NCBI RefSeq assembly: GCF_019097595.1
Contig: NC_080716.1
Span: forward strand, 27,283,401-27,347,400
Direction of reading: 5' to 3'
DNA length: 64,000 nucleotides
From: Hemibagrus wyckioides
Taxonomy: Eukaryota; Chordata; Actinopteri; Siluriformes; Bagridae
Below, one piece after another: positions 35,092-46,889 of this stretch. The notes beneath the pieces were generated by a model. That model had not been told where the DNA came from. It saw nothing but the letters and a program-made list of their open reading frames with translations, and searched no databases. Within the stretch, counting starts at the first letter, position 1; each line of letters starts with the position of its first letter. A program made the translations under genes and the position numbers.

Positions 35092-37470
35092 ACGAATCTA
35101 ATATTGTCATTTTGTATACAGATGTCATTTTGTCATTTCAGACATGTCATTTTATCTTTTTGTATACAGACAGATGTCATTTTGTATACAGATGTCATTT
35201 TGTCATTTCATATACAGACAGATGTCATTTTGTATACAGATGTGATTTTGTCAGTTTGAATATGAATGTAATTTTGTCATTTTGTATACAGACAGGTGTT
35301 ATTTTATATGCAGATGTCATTTTGTATACAGACAGATGTCATTTTGTATACAGATGTAATTTTGTCTTTTTGTATACAGACATGTTATTTTGTATACAGG
35401 TGTTATTTTGTCATTTTGTATACAGACAGATGTCATTTTGTATACAGATGTAATTTTGTCAGTTTGAATACGAATGTAATTTTGTCATTTTGTATACAGA
35501 CAGAGGTTATTTTATATACAGATGTCATTTTGTCATTTTGTATACAGACAGATGTCATTTTGTATACAGATGTCATTTTCTCATTTTGTATACAGACAGA
35601 TGTCATTTTATATACAGATGTTATTTTGTCATTTCATATACAGAGATGTCATTTTGTATACAGATGTGATTTTGTCATTTCGTATACAGACAGATGTCAT
35701 TTTGTATACAGACAGATGTCATTTTGTATACAGATGTAATTTTGTCAGTTTGAATATGAATGTAATTTTGCCATTTTGTATACAGACAGATGTGATTTTA
35801 TATACAGATGTCATTTTGTCATTTTGTATACAGACATATGTCATTTTGTATACAGATGTTATTTTGTCATTTTGTATACAGACAGATGTGATTTTATATA
35901 CAGATGTCATTTTGTCATTTTGTATACAGACAGATGTCATTTTGTATACAGATGTAATTTTGTCAGTTTGAATACGAGTGTAATTTTGTCATTTTGTATA
36001 CAGACAGATGTGATTTTATATACAGATGTCATTTTGTCATTTTGTATACAGACAGATGTCATTTTGTATACAGATGTTATTTTGTCATTTCATATACAGA
36101 CAGATGTTATTTTGTATACAGATGTTATTTTGTCATTTCGTATACAGACAGATGTCATTTTGTATACAGGTGTTATTTTGTCATTTTGTATACAGACAGA
36201 TGTCATTTTGTATACAGATGTTATTTTGTCAGTTTGAATATGAGTGTAATTTTGTCATTTTGTATACAGACAGATGTGATTTTATATACAGATGTCATTT
36301 TGTCATTTTGTATACAGACAGATGTCATTTTGTATACAGATGTCATTTTGTCATTTCGTATACAGACAGATGTTATTTTGTATACAGATGTAATTTTGTC
36401 AGTTTGAATATGAGTGTAATTTTGTCATTTTGTATACAGACAGATGTGATTTTATATACAGATGTCATTTTGTCATTTTGTATACAGACAGATGTCATTT
36501 TGTATACAGATGTTATTTTGTCATTTCGTATACAGACAGATGTTATTTTGTATACAGATGTTATTTTGTCATTTTGTATACAGACAGATGTCATTTTGTA
36601 TACAGGTGTTATTTTGTCATTTTGTATACAGACAGATGTCATTTTGTATACAGATGTCATTTTGTCATTTCGTATACAGACAGATGTCATTTTGTATACA
36701 GATGTCATTTTGTCATTTTGTATACAGACAGATGTCATTTTGTATACAGATGTTATTTTGTCAGTTTGAATATGAGTGTAATTTTGTCATTTTGTATACA
36801 GACAGATGTGATTTTATATACAGATGTCATTTTGTCATTTTGTATACAGACAGATGTCATTTTGTATACAGATGTCATTTTGTCATTTCGTATACAGACA
36901 GATGTTATTTTGTATACAGATGTTATTTTGTCATTTCGTATACAGACAGATGTCATTTTGTATACAGGTGTTATTTTGTCATTTTGTATACAGACAGATG
37001 TCATTTTGTATACAGATGTCATTTTGTCATTTCGTATACAGACAGATGTCATTTTGTATACAGATGTCATTTTGTCATTTTGTATACAGACAGATGTCAT
37101 TTTGTATACAGATGTTATTTTGTCATTTCGTATACAGACAGATGTCATTTTGTATACAGGTGTTATTTTGTCATTTTGTATACAGACAGATGTCATTTTG
37201 TATACAGATGTGATTTTGTCATTTTGTATACAGACAGATGTCATTTTATATACAGATGTCATTTTGTCATTTTGTATACAGACAGATGTCATTTTGTATA
37301 CAGATGTAATTTTGTCAGTTTGAATACGAATGTAATTTTGTCATTTTGTATACAGACAGATGTGATTTTATATACAGATGTCATTTTGTATAAAGACAGA
37401 TGTCATTTTATTTCAGATGTCATTTTTTTTTCATTTTGTCATTTTGTGTACAAATGCACATAGATGTAAC
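35092..37470. repeat. TCATTTTGTATACAGA minisatellite, homogenised part with 48-bp repeat
   Basis: The main unit is 48 bp: a 22-bp half (GACAGATGTCATTTTGTATA plus CA) and a 26-bp half (GATGTTATTTTGTCATTT plus YGTATACA). Blocks open with CAGTTTGAATAYGARTGTAA at 35252, 35460, 35746, 35964, 36230, 36400, 36762 and 37316. The later spacings obey 26+48n exactly. Because 48 is divisible by 3, frames of up to 333 codons stay open on the plus strand and 179 codons on the minus strand. They are periodic 16-residue artefacts, not proteins. Confidence 0.96.
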
Positions 37471-37591
37471 ATGTGTATAAAGACAGATATAAGTTTATTA
37501 TTTAGAACATTGAAAGATGTCATTGTCATGTTGTTATTTTGGATATAATTATTTAAATTTCTGGATACAGATCATTGTGATTTTTCCATCT

Positions 37592-37652
<61 letters not shown>

Positions 37653-37917
37653 ATTCTGGAATCTCAGACATAGAACACTTTTTTTTTTTTCTTTTAATTT
37701 GGACAGACATTATTGACATTATTTTGTCATGACTGTTTTGTTTTTGTTTTTTGTCACTCCTGACAGAGAAATTTGTTTCACATTCCCGACATAGACGAGA
37801 TTTTCTCATCTCAAACACAGAAACAATTCATCTTGGACCTACGCATGATTTTTATCACATCACTGAGATATTTAGACTTGACTTTGTCATTTCTGGCTTA
37901 GATGCAGCTTCTTCTTT
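37471..37917. other. Array flank with (TA)n/(GT)n
   Basis: Decayed words of the preceding array (GATGTCATTGTCATGTTG) fade out by about 37520. A (TA)20 run (37594-37634) joins (GT)n (37635-37652). The remainder is AT-rich. Confidence 0.6.
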
Positions 37918-38160
37918 TTGACATGAATGTAATATTGTGATTTTTGAGATAAATATAATATTGTGATTTTCAACAAATATAATATTGTGATTTTTGAGAT
38001 AAATACAATATTGTGATGTTCAACATAAATATAATATTGTAATTTTGACATAAATTTAATATTGTGATTTTTTAAATAAATATAATATTGTGTTTTTAAA
38101 TAAATATAATACTGAGATTTTTTGACATAAATATAATATGGTGATTTTTACTATTTTACT
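37918..38160. repeat. AT-rich minisatellite, unit about 25-30 bp
   Basis: The unit ATAAATATAATATTGTGATT, plus a variable TTTGAG or TTCAAC end, recurs about eight times and decays towards the end. It may derive from the TTTTGT-type array just upstream, since both carry GTGATTTT words. Confidence 0.75.
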
Positions 38161-38729
38161 ATAAATAATATTTTTATTTATACTATTTTCTTCGACACAG
38201 ATAGATGTGATCTTGTTATTTGGAACATGAATAGACTTTTTTGTATCAGTCCACATGTAAGGAACATTCTGGCTCTGATTTTATGTGCGTTATAAATTAA
38301 AAATGGGTTCTGTCCTATTTCCTAGTCAAAGCACTACAGGTCTGTAGAACCCTCCTGTTCCCCCTTCACAGTGTTTAATGTGTTCTGGAATGACGCTGCT
38401 TTAGTCTGCTTATCTTGGCATGACATTAATCACCTGCAGTTCAGTATCTCCTACTAGACAGAGACAGCACTCATTAATTAACATGGTCATTCTAGCTCAT
38501 AACTGATACCGTGTGTGTGTGAGAAAGAGAGGGAATAGTGTGTGTGTGTGTGTGTGTGTGTGTTTTGGAGTTTCAGGCTCTGCACTTCTGACAGACACAA
38601 ACTGCTGGATTATAGGTGAGTAGAAAAGTTAACAGTTGCCAGTGTGTGTGTGTGTGTGTGTGGTTTATAGTGTAGAGGTGTGTGTGGGGGTAGGTGAAGG
38701 TGGCAAGACAGATCCCTGATGGTGATGGA
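38161..38729. other. Non-coding stretch with (GT)n runs
   Basis: Unique sequence to 38500, then GT runs at 38511-38521, 38539-38562 and 38643-38662. No gene seen. Confidence 0.4.
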
Positions 38730-38815
38730 TGAATGGGCAGAATTATCTACTCACTAGGCCAGATAATTGCCCCATTTGGTCCCAGTGCTGGTGAATGACT
38801 TCTAATTACCACACA
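38730..38815. promoter_or_regulatory. Short candidate conserved element
   Basis: A compact block just before a (CA)n run (38811-38834), with CAGAATTATCTACTCACT, GGCCAGATAATTGCCCCATT and GACTTCTAATTACC. It has several ATTA and GATAA cores. Regulatory function is inference from the look of the sequence. Confidence 0.25.
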
Positions 38816-39407
38816 CACACACACACACACACACAAGCTGGCTGCCACTGCTTGCCTAACTTAACTTCCCCCTAGAAAAACACTCTCACACATGTTGCAC
38901 AGCTGACCAACTTGGTTGCCATGGCAATCTCCACAAATAAGAAGTAGAAGGCAACGAACGCCAGGTCCTGATTAATTTTTTACATCTTCTACTTGAGGTT
39001 AGTAAGAGGTCCGCTCAGACCAGGAGTACTGGCCGAGGGAAGAATTTGAGTTTAGCGGAATGTTCTCTGGCTGTTACATGCCATGATTGCGGTGCCATTT
39101 CCTGCTAGTGACTTTTAAATGCTAACCTTTAATTACTGATCATTTTTCAACACTACAATTAAGAAAATGTGCGTTTAATCCATTCACAAATGTGTTAACC
39201 CATCTCAGCTAACAATATTTCATTGTTTAACAAGGATTCTTTGCTAACAGGCTGCATTTAGCTTTTAAATATAAAAACAGAGTTGAGTTTTTAGCATAGA
39301 ATTATAAATCTAAACAGCAAAAATGGTAACTAGCATCAGTGCTAATGACATGCTGACATTATGGACATTATAATGATTAACTTAAATTTTTTTTTTAATA
39401 ATCTTCA
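38816..39407. other. Non-coding stretch rich in TAGC and TAAC words
   Basis: Unique sequence after a (CA)n run. It contains TTGGTTGCCATGGCAATC at 38911-38928, a near-palindrome with GTTGCCATGGCAAC-like X-box (RFX) character. No gene seen. Confidence 0.35.
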
Positions 39408-39433
39408 AAATCATAAGCACCCTTGAAATTGTG

Positions 39434-39474
<41 letters not shown>

Positions 39475-39485
39475 GCTTATAATTT
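39408..39485. repeat. Inverted repeat enclosing (TA)n
   Basis: The left arm AAATCATAAGCACCC (39408-39422) and right arm GGGTGCTTATAATTT (39471-39485) are reverse complements at 14 of 15 positions. The 48-bp interior is mostly TA dinucleotides, so the whole can extrude as one hairpin. Confidence 0.8.
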
Positions 39486-39505
39486 ATAATATTTATATAA
39501 TATAA

Positions 39506-39510
<5 letters not shown>

Positions 39511-39552
<42 letters not shown>
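39511..39552. repeat. (TA)n microsatellite
   Basis: About 20 TA units, 25 bp after the hairpin at 39408-39485. Confidence 0.95.
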
Positions 39553-39556
<4 letters not shown>

Positions 39557-40319
39557 AAAAATATCTAAACAAATTTAAAAAATATATATTTTAAAATATA
39601 TTTTAAAAAAATAACAAATGCATTAAGTGATATTTTGCCATCTAACATTTTTGTTTATTTGTTTGTTTGTTTATTTCCAAGCTGTAAAGTTGTGCATGTT
39701 GTAAAGTAGACCATTAGTATAAAGAGTGCCAATATTTCTACAAAAAAAATTTTTCTTTCTATTAAAAGTGAATTTTTATAATGCAACTTTGTTTTAAAGT
39801 GTATAAACCAACATCATGTAATTTATTATTATTATTATTATTATTTTATTTTATTCAACTTCCAATTCCAAAAGTCAGGTTTCATTCATGTATAATCATG
39901 GCAGCTTCAATCTAGTCCAAACTGCTAAAAAAAATAAGTCCCTTGACTGCATCGTGCTAATCAGAGTTGCTAGCTACCAGCAGTCATTAGCCAAATCACT
40001 GGTATATAATGTTTTTCAGGTGGCTGAGTGCCTCACTATTCAGGGGGTCATCAGTTGGGGGTAGAGGGATATAACTCTATCATCACTCCCTGCCTGCTAC
40101 TCCACTCACCTTATCAGAATATGCTAATGCAGCTAGCTGAGGAGTTAATGTGTGATAAGTTTGAGAGGAGACCTCCTTTGAGGAGGCTTTCATTAGAGAT
40201 AAATGTTCTTAACGGCGTTCCTGTTGTGTGGGTAACTCATTCTGAAGACTCTTAAATATTCCTTCACTAAATCCTGAAATGAACATGGACTTAACATGTA
40301 AAGCTGTAGTCTTATTAAC
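39553..40319. other. AT-rich non-coding stretch
   Basis: AT-rich to 39860 with a (TTA)n run at about 39822-39845, then balanced. A palindrome CTCCTTTGAGGAG lies at 40172-40184. The 75-codon frame at 40028-40255 is not recognisable. Confidence 0.4.
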
Positions 40320-41480
40320 TTAGCATCTACTTAGCCAATCATGAGAAAGATCCAGAGACCTCTTGACCTTGTCAGGCCAATGACTTTGACACTCAGTAGC
40401 ATTTCAGTTTGGTATTTTTATCACATCCCTGATGATAGCCTGAAGCGCTAGCTCCTGGTGGCATTTATAGTGGCAGATGGGAGGCAATTTGGAACTCCGT
40501 TAGCAATGTGGCAACAGGCGTTCCTCCTCCTCACTTCCTGCCCAGGTGAAGTGTAGACACCTTCCATACAAGTCACCCAGTGGATCCCAGGCAAATGGCA
40601 TCTGTTAAACGTCTTCCCCCATTGCAATGTAGGTGGCCCTGGTAGGGGGGTTCGAGCATGGCCGGAGCAGTTAGGATGGGTGCTAAGGCTAGGAGGAAAT
40701 TAGCATTTTGTAGGGACACCGTCACAGGGTCCTGGGGCTGCCAAAATACTGAAATCCCATCTGTTCCATTACTTCTTTTCCCAGGATGACGAATGACAAC
40801 TGGTGCTATTCATTAGCAAAGTTGCAAGCCATCAAGGCAGTGCAGGTGCAGGTGATGGCAGCTTGGAAATTAGAGACTATTTGTGGAGGATCTCGAGCTG
40901 GACTCAATGCAGGCATTTTGAAAGTGGTGACAGGTTTAGTGGAGGTTCTCCGGTGGTGGTGAAAGGCTTCCAAAGTCAGACCCCCTGATATGTCACAGCA
41001 GAGGGTATGGAATGAAGGTGGCCTGAACTTACAGGGGGTCTCTGAACCAAGTGGGTGTTGAAGGCCAGATCTTGCAGTGAACCAAATTGCACAAGTGAGT
41101 ATTTAAAAGATCACCACAGCTGGGTGACAGCGACAAAGTAGACTATGAAATTCAAGGTTATACATTATGGGTAACTTGAGGAAGTGTCAAATCCACCTGA
41201 ACAGAATAAATAATTGTGTTACTATCAGACTCAATTTTATATGATACTCATATTAGTATGTTAATCAACCTTTTTTTAAAAGGAGGTTTTTCCTGTTAGG
41301 CCAGCAATTCAGCAACTTTATATTTCACAACTGCACAATACATATTAAATATTAACAAACCATAAAGCATTAAAAGTACCAAATTTTGTACCAAAGTATT
41401 TGATTTGATTTTTTACTCATTAGACTTTGACGTGTATGTTATACACCATATGCACAGAGCCCTAGATGCAATAGTTTTTC
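40320..41480. other. Unique stretch, in part possibly conserved
   Basis: Bases 40370-40640 (GTCAGGCCAATGACTTTGAC, GGCATTTATAGTGGCAGATG, CAAATGGCATCTGTTAAACG) are compact and repeat-free, and look like non-coding conserved sequence. From 41200 the sequence is AT-rich. No gene seen. Confidence 0.3.
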
Positions 41481-41484
41481 TGTC

Positions 41485-41985
41485 CAATTCCAAGACAATC
41501 TGGACCAATCCTGCCCACTTCTACATTAATCTTGACCAGTCCTGCCTGCTCCCACAAAAAGCTTGACCAATCACACCCACTTCCACAAAAAGCTTCCACA
41601 ATCCCATTTGCCTATGCAGAGATACTTGACCAATCCTGCAAGCTCCCTTAGACAGTTTGACCAATCCTCCAGGATCCTCCATAAATCTTGACCAATCCCA
41701 CTTAATGCCACAAAAATTTGACCAAATCCTGCGTCGTCCTACTGAACACTTGATGAATCCCACTGCTCCCACAGAAAACTTGACCAATCCCACGGACTCC
41801 TGCAGAAAGATTCTCCAGTCCCATCTGTTCAAACAGAAACCTTGACCAATCCCTCCCACTCCCTGCAGAAAATTTTGGCCAAACATGTCTATCCACATGG
41901 ACAGTAAACTAGTCCTGCCTGCTCCTTCAGAAAGCTCCTATCCTTTCCTGCAGAAAGCTCCATCAATCCCACCTACTCCTGCTGT
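41485..41985. repeat. Degenerate minisatellite, unit about 33 bp, with CCAAT words
   Basis: The unit CTTGACCAATCCCACCCACT, followed by CCTGCAGAAAG, recurs about 14 times with heavy divergence. TTGACCAATCC or close variants occur at about 41569, 41628, 41658, 41690, 41778 and 41841. A period near 33 bp keeps a 125-codon frame open on the minus strand (41521-41898). It shows an 11-residue rhythm (IGQ, GLVK, DWSR starts) and is an artefact. Confidence 0.85.
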
Positions 41986-42319
41986 TATTTCTGTACCTGC
42001 CCAGTATATTTTCTAATCAACTTAGTTGGTTCTACCAACCAGTCTTCTTTCATTTGAGGTACCAGGAAAAATACAGCTTTGCTGACTGATGCTTGAAATG
42101 AAACGACTTTCAACAACTTTCCTATAGTACTCTACATGAACGCTTCATGATTTCTACACTCTAATAGGGAAACCCTTTCATCATAGAACCTTCCAATGTT
42201 CTGCCAGAGGAACCTTTCTGGACCTTTCTGGCGTACCTTATTTCTAAGATGTGACCTTTTCCCTAGAGGCGAGGGAAGCGAATGTTTTATTTATACATCG
42301 GAGAAGTATTTCTTATTGA
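41986..42319. other. Unique stretch with possible GGTTCT-repeat trace
   Basis: Words such as GAGGAACCTTTCTGGACC and TCATAGAACCTTCCAATG at 42160-42235 resemble the GGTTCT/AGAACC fish repeat seen at 48.9 kb. The match is too weak to call a copy. Confidence 0.25.
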
Positions 42320-42780
42320 ATTCATTTTAATTTGCACACCATAAAAGTGTATCCCCTGGCAAATAAACATCTGAACCAGCATTTGATACCTCTTGGAACA
42401 CACACGGCAAACCAAACACAATCTTGCCTATGTGAAGCGAGACACAAGAGTTGCCTTGACCTGGATGGTTTTGCTATCAAAGCAAATTTCGACCACTGTG
42501 TTCTGGCACAGCCGGGAATCGATTAACAGGTTCTCCATCCCAGGGCTTAAGTTCTGCTTGTTTGGAGAGATTTCTGATATCCCGATGTAACCGCTGGAAC
42601 GAAGCGCTGCGGAGGCCACTCAGGCACCGAGTACCCTGGGAAAATAATCAGTCACCGCAGGAATGAATGATTCCAGTGTATGCTTCTGTAATCCTTCCTC
42701 CTAAGGACAATGCCCTGTTTATGAATATGAACCTTTTCCTACAGGTGTGATATATTTCTTCTAAGCATGGTTAAGTGTTT
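42320..42780. promoter_or_regulatory. Candidate conserved non-coding element
   Basis: About 450 bp of compact, repeat-free sequence with ATTTTAATTTGCACACCATA, CTGGCAAATAAACATCTGAA, GGGAATCGATTAACAGG, CTATCAAAGCAAATTTCGAC and GAATGAATGATTCCAG. It includes ATTA/TTAAT cores, a forkhead-like AAATAAACA, a TCAAAG Tcf-like word and ATCGAT. Open frames are short on both strands, which argues against an exon. Conservation is not demonstrated. Confidence 0.35.
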
Positions 42781-44037
42781 CTTTTAAAAAATAGAAGATC
42801 TGTGGAGGGCAGAGATTCAGACCTTGTGCAAATATACATTAATTGCACAGCAGAAAAGGTGATACCGAGGGTCCTTAAGCAGACACCGACTCAGACAGGC
42901 CGACAATCCATAAGCACGTGCACCTGAGCGGAGATTTGCCAAAAGCTCCTGGGGGACTTTAGTAATGTAGGTGCAGTATATCATTAAGCCTGTCATTATA
43001 TGTGTTTGACATGAATAGATTTATGACCCTCCTTAGGGGGCAAAGGAAGGATTCAAAACATGGGGGAAGGCAAGGTCATTATGTTATGGTGTGTAGAAAT
43101 CGATTCCAATATAAATGTCATATTTTTAAATTATATAGAAGTTACACTGAATACAAATGATACATTTCAATCAGGGATTCTCAGGAAAGTGGAGACGCTC
43201 TCAGACAGGGCGAAATTAGCATCTAGACAATCAGGGGCATCTTTCATGCTTGTGTCTATGCAGCATAACTTTGAGTGTTACTTAACCAATCTAGCAAGAA
43301 GTAATTATCATCAGCATAGAAAAAAGACTATTTAAGTATAAATCTAAAAATGTTTTTGTCGTTGTTGATTCACTCTGAAAGCTCTACTTAACCCTTGGAA
43401 TACTTTACACCTTTGGCCTACTTTTCATTTTTTTTTAAATTTTGTTTTTTCCTCCAAAAAAAAAAAACATTAGCAAAAGACTTTAGCTTTGTAAGCTCCA
43501 TAGGTTTGTGCATGTGTGTGTGTGTGTGTGTGCAAATTTTGTTTACTTTATCCCGTTTCAAACTGCTTTTACAAGTCAGTTAGTATGTAATCGAGCGCTA
43601 CTCATTGAACATGAGCTCGGGTAGCATTCAGGAACAGTTAGCATGTGTGTCCACGCTAAGCTGAATTGTAAACCTAACATCTCTGGGTCACAGTAAAGCT
43701 GTCACTGACTGATGGAGAAATACGCTGCTGTCCTGTCCTGCTTTTTCTTATTTTTAAATTGATGGGGCTGATATGGACGATGTGGCCTTAATCAGAAGCA
43801 GATGGGATCAGGGACCCCACACCACGGACCTCTCTAACATCTGCATCTGTTGCACTCTGGAGACTGGGGGGAGGGGCCACAGCTGGACGACCTCTGACCA
43901 CAGGAGAGATGCTGGGAGCCCTGGAGCTGACAGCTGGGTTTTGTGCACAGTGGGTGAGCCTTTCTCTCATCTCAGCTCTCTTTCTTTCCATCGTTTTTTT
44001 TTATAGTCCTTCTTTGGATTGCAAGCTAAAAGATGAA
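42781..44037. other. Unique non-coding stretch
   Basis: Contains (GT)n at 43514-43533. The frames at 43060-43335 (91 codons) and 43773-44006 (77 codons, opposed by 67 codons on the other strand) have no recognisable features and no splice-site support. Nothing else seen. Confidence 0.4.
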
Positions 44038-44041
44038 CAAA

Positions 44042-44100
<59 letters not shown>
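44038..44100. repeat. (AAAT)n microsatellite
   Basis: About 16 AAAT units without interruption. Confidence 0.97.
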
Positions 44101-44101
<1 letters not shown>

Positions 44102-46335
44102 CCTCAGATCCCTGTTTTTGGCTGACAGAATTAGAACCTTTTTTGTTTGTTTGTTTTGTTTGTTTTTGTTTTTCAGCCTTCCTTTTCAACTTTTCAACCT
44201 TTTCAACTTTTCAAAACTTTTCACCTTTTCTAACCTCTCAAGACACCAGAAGTCTCTGTTTCCGTTCACCAACATCAACGCTGGAACAAAGTCTGAGATC
44301 GCTGAGTTTTGTTTTTCCTTTTTTCCCCCAAATTCTGCTGTTTAATGAGAAAATGAGCTGAAACTTTTCATCTTCATCAAGCGTAACACATCATGCATCA
44401 TGTTCCCGTGGTGTGTTTAAGCCACGCCCACTTCGGGTTTAAATCTGAATAGAGTTACGGGTTTCGTCATTGTGTTCTACTCCTGCTAGAAACAGTACAG
44501 CACAATTAGCAATCATCTCGAAGGGCCATATATCATCATATATCATATATAAAAAAAAAAGGTCAAAAAGGTTTGGTTTAAAATATAAATTTGATTATGA
44601 TAATGGCTGGTTAGCAAAATTAGTGAAAGTAGCTGCACCTTGCTGCTTTTGGTTGCACAACAATAACATTAACCAAGTGAGAGCTTTACCCTCTCAGGGA
44701 CAGCAAGTTTTCCCCGAGGCCTATGATTATGATCCGTCCTTCCTCCAGCACCTCGATCCAAGTCTTTACATCATCAACCTCTGGGCGATTGATGAACACA
44801 GGGTTTATTGGTTTTAGACTAGTAATTTTCAAGTGCATGCAAACAACATGACACGGTTCTGAATGTAAAGAATGTTAATCTCTGCTTCAAATAAAAGCGT
44901 CAAATGCAATCCCTTTAAGGTGACTAGCCTTGTGTAAGTGTTTTTTTTTCCCCGTGATTGGGCGTATGATACAGTGATAGTAGCTGTCTGACATTAATCA
45001 TCATCGTTCTGTTGATTTTTGCCAAACCTAATAGTATTTGACCGAGGTGAAATGGTAATGATGGCCCCCCTGGAAGTCATACAGCGTTTCTAAATATTCG
45101 CTCTGAGGGTGGGATTGGGTAATTATTTATTGACAACAAGCGAATGTACGCCAGGAACACAACCTCCCCGTGCTTTGACATGTCATCGTGAGATGTTTAA
45201 AGACAAAAGAAATGTTGTTTTTCCTGGAGTATCAAAGAAAAAAAAAACGTTCCATAGAAGCGTTTCTAGCATTTCATGTTCCTTTCATTTGTGTTCATGA
45301 ACAAAGCAACCAGTTTTGAACAATCATCACTGGGATGGAGAACTATTTCTGAAGGTATGCTGGGGCAGCGAGCTTGCCAAGTGCGAGTGCATTTCAACAA
45401 GTTGAAAGCACAGAAAAGGAGTTGCCTTAATGCATCTTGATTGATGTGCGGCTTTGTGAGCGAGCGTTCTTGCCAGCAGTGAGAATGGCGGAGGAGGAAG
45501 GTGTGTCGGTGTCATCCATTTATCCATGAACTATTGCAGGAATTAGCTTTTTTTTGTTCACATGACTATTAAGGCATTAGCGCAGAGGTATATTTTAATA
45601 GCACTTATATTTCCAAGAGCAGTTGGCAGGAAGGAGCTATATTTTGTCTGATGTAAAGTTCTGATATATATGAAGTAATATATATAGCTGCCTAGCGTAA
45701 TCCAGCTAGCATACTTTCTGAAGCACCTCGAGCCAGAGGGCATGAACTGCTGGCTAATGGACAACTTTGTGGCTTGAGGTTGATTAGGGAGTTCTCCATC
45801 TTTATCTCTGACTGTCACACATGAAAACCTGGCTTTCACTGCTAATAAGCTTCACCATGCCCGATCACATCATCCTTTTGAGATCTTTTTGCCTGGAGCT
45901 CAGTAAGAGAGCGTCATTGTGCTGTGTTCGCCTTTGGGGGCTTGGCATCGGAGATTCGTAGATTGCCATGGTGGTGGTTTGCCATGAGGAAAGATATTAA
46001 CTTGTGCAACAGTTTTGTTGGATTCATGTTGTCGCCTCAGATGCAGTTAGCAATTACTGATGGAGTAAAGCTTAACAGGTCTTTGCAGAATGTTCCTGGG
46101 AACTGTCTGTGCTAAATTTCTGAGAAATTAATTGTCTCACATGAATAGAGCAGGAAGAAAAAGTGAGAGTGAGAAGTGTTTTATCTGGAGATCCTAGAAG
46201 TGTGTTTCAGTGGATTATCTTCTTAGATTAGATCCTAATGACTGTGCAATCATAAACACTCATCCCAGGACTCTTATTCACAATGAGCTCACTTCCTGTA
46301 AACACACTTCCTTTACATGGGAATGATTTATAATC
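44101..46335. other. Unique non-coding stretch
   Basis: A short CTTTTCAA-type repeat lies at 44183-44230. A 115-codon frame at 44470-44817 is unusual in not being low complexity, but I recognise nothing in it. Bases 45050-45300 and 45900-46110 are compact and may be conserved non-coding DNA. No microsatellite of note. Confidence 0.35.
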
Positions 46336-46339
46336 CCAG

Positions 46340-46510
46340 ACACCGGCTTCACCATGAAGAGGACAGGTTCCTTTTCATCTTGAGGAGTTTTCCCTTACTA
46401 GTGTCACTGAAGTCATGTCAGATCCAAGACACTTTTATTGTCATTTGAATCAGCTGGTTTAACCAGGAACATGGTGCTACACTTCACACACAACTCAATA
46501 CACTAAATAA
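46340..46510 (+). repeat. Fragment of a common teleost interspersed repeat
   Basis: AGACACTTTTATTGTCATTT at about 46427, followed by CCAGGAACATGGTGCTACAC, follows a phrase that recurs in teleost genomes (TTTATTGTCA, then a CCAGGA-CATGGTGCTAC word). The upstream GAGGAGTTTTCCCTTACTAG also resembles a common fish repeat line. I cannot assign the class and saw no target-site duplication. Confidence 0.45.
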
Positions 46511-46889
46511 AATGCTGTAGATGTAAACAGGAAACTCAGTCTCTGTCTCTTAGTTATTCAGGAGGAACATTTCAGAAACGTTCCTCTTCCAATATTAGCA
46601 GGTAATCTTGCCTTACGAGGGAAATCGCTGGGGTACCTGGGGTAAATCTCAATATTTTTATACTCAAGATTTCAAACCAAATCTTTTAGAGGAGTAGGCA
46701 TTCCCAGGATACCATAAAGCCACCGTAAAGCAACCTGTGACCTCTCGGCCATAATACAGCACTGAAATGGCATATTATTGTTGTGAAATGAAAATATCTG
46801 ACTTAATACCCATCCTAAGAGCTGTGTAAGGATTAAAGCATGCTCATACAGGAAAATAATCAAGAGCTGGATGATGCGATGAATCAGCA
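46511..46889. other. Unique non-coding stretch
   Basis: AT-rich to balanced, with no repeat and no open frame worth noting. Confidence 0.35.

Noticed and set aside
34518..37463. Overlapping open frames of up to 333 codons (plus) and 179 codons (minus) with a 16-residue repeat rich in Tyr, Cys, Phe and Val
   Set aside because: The 48-bp repeat is a multiple of three, so frames stay open on both strands at once. The residues follow the DNA repeat exactly and show no protein-level constraint.
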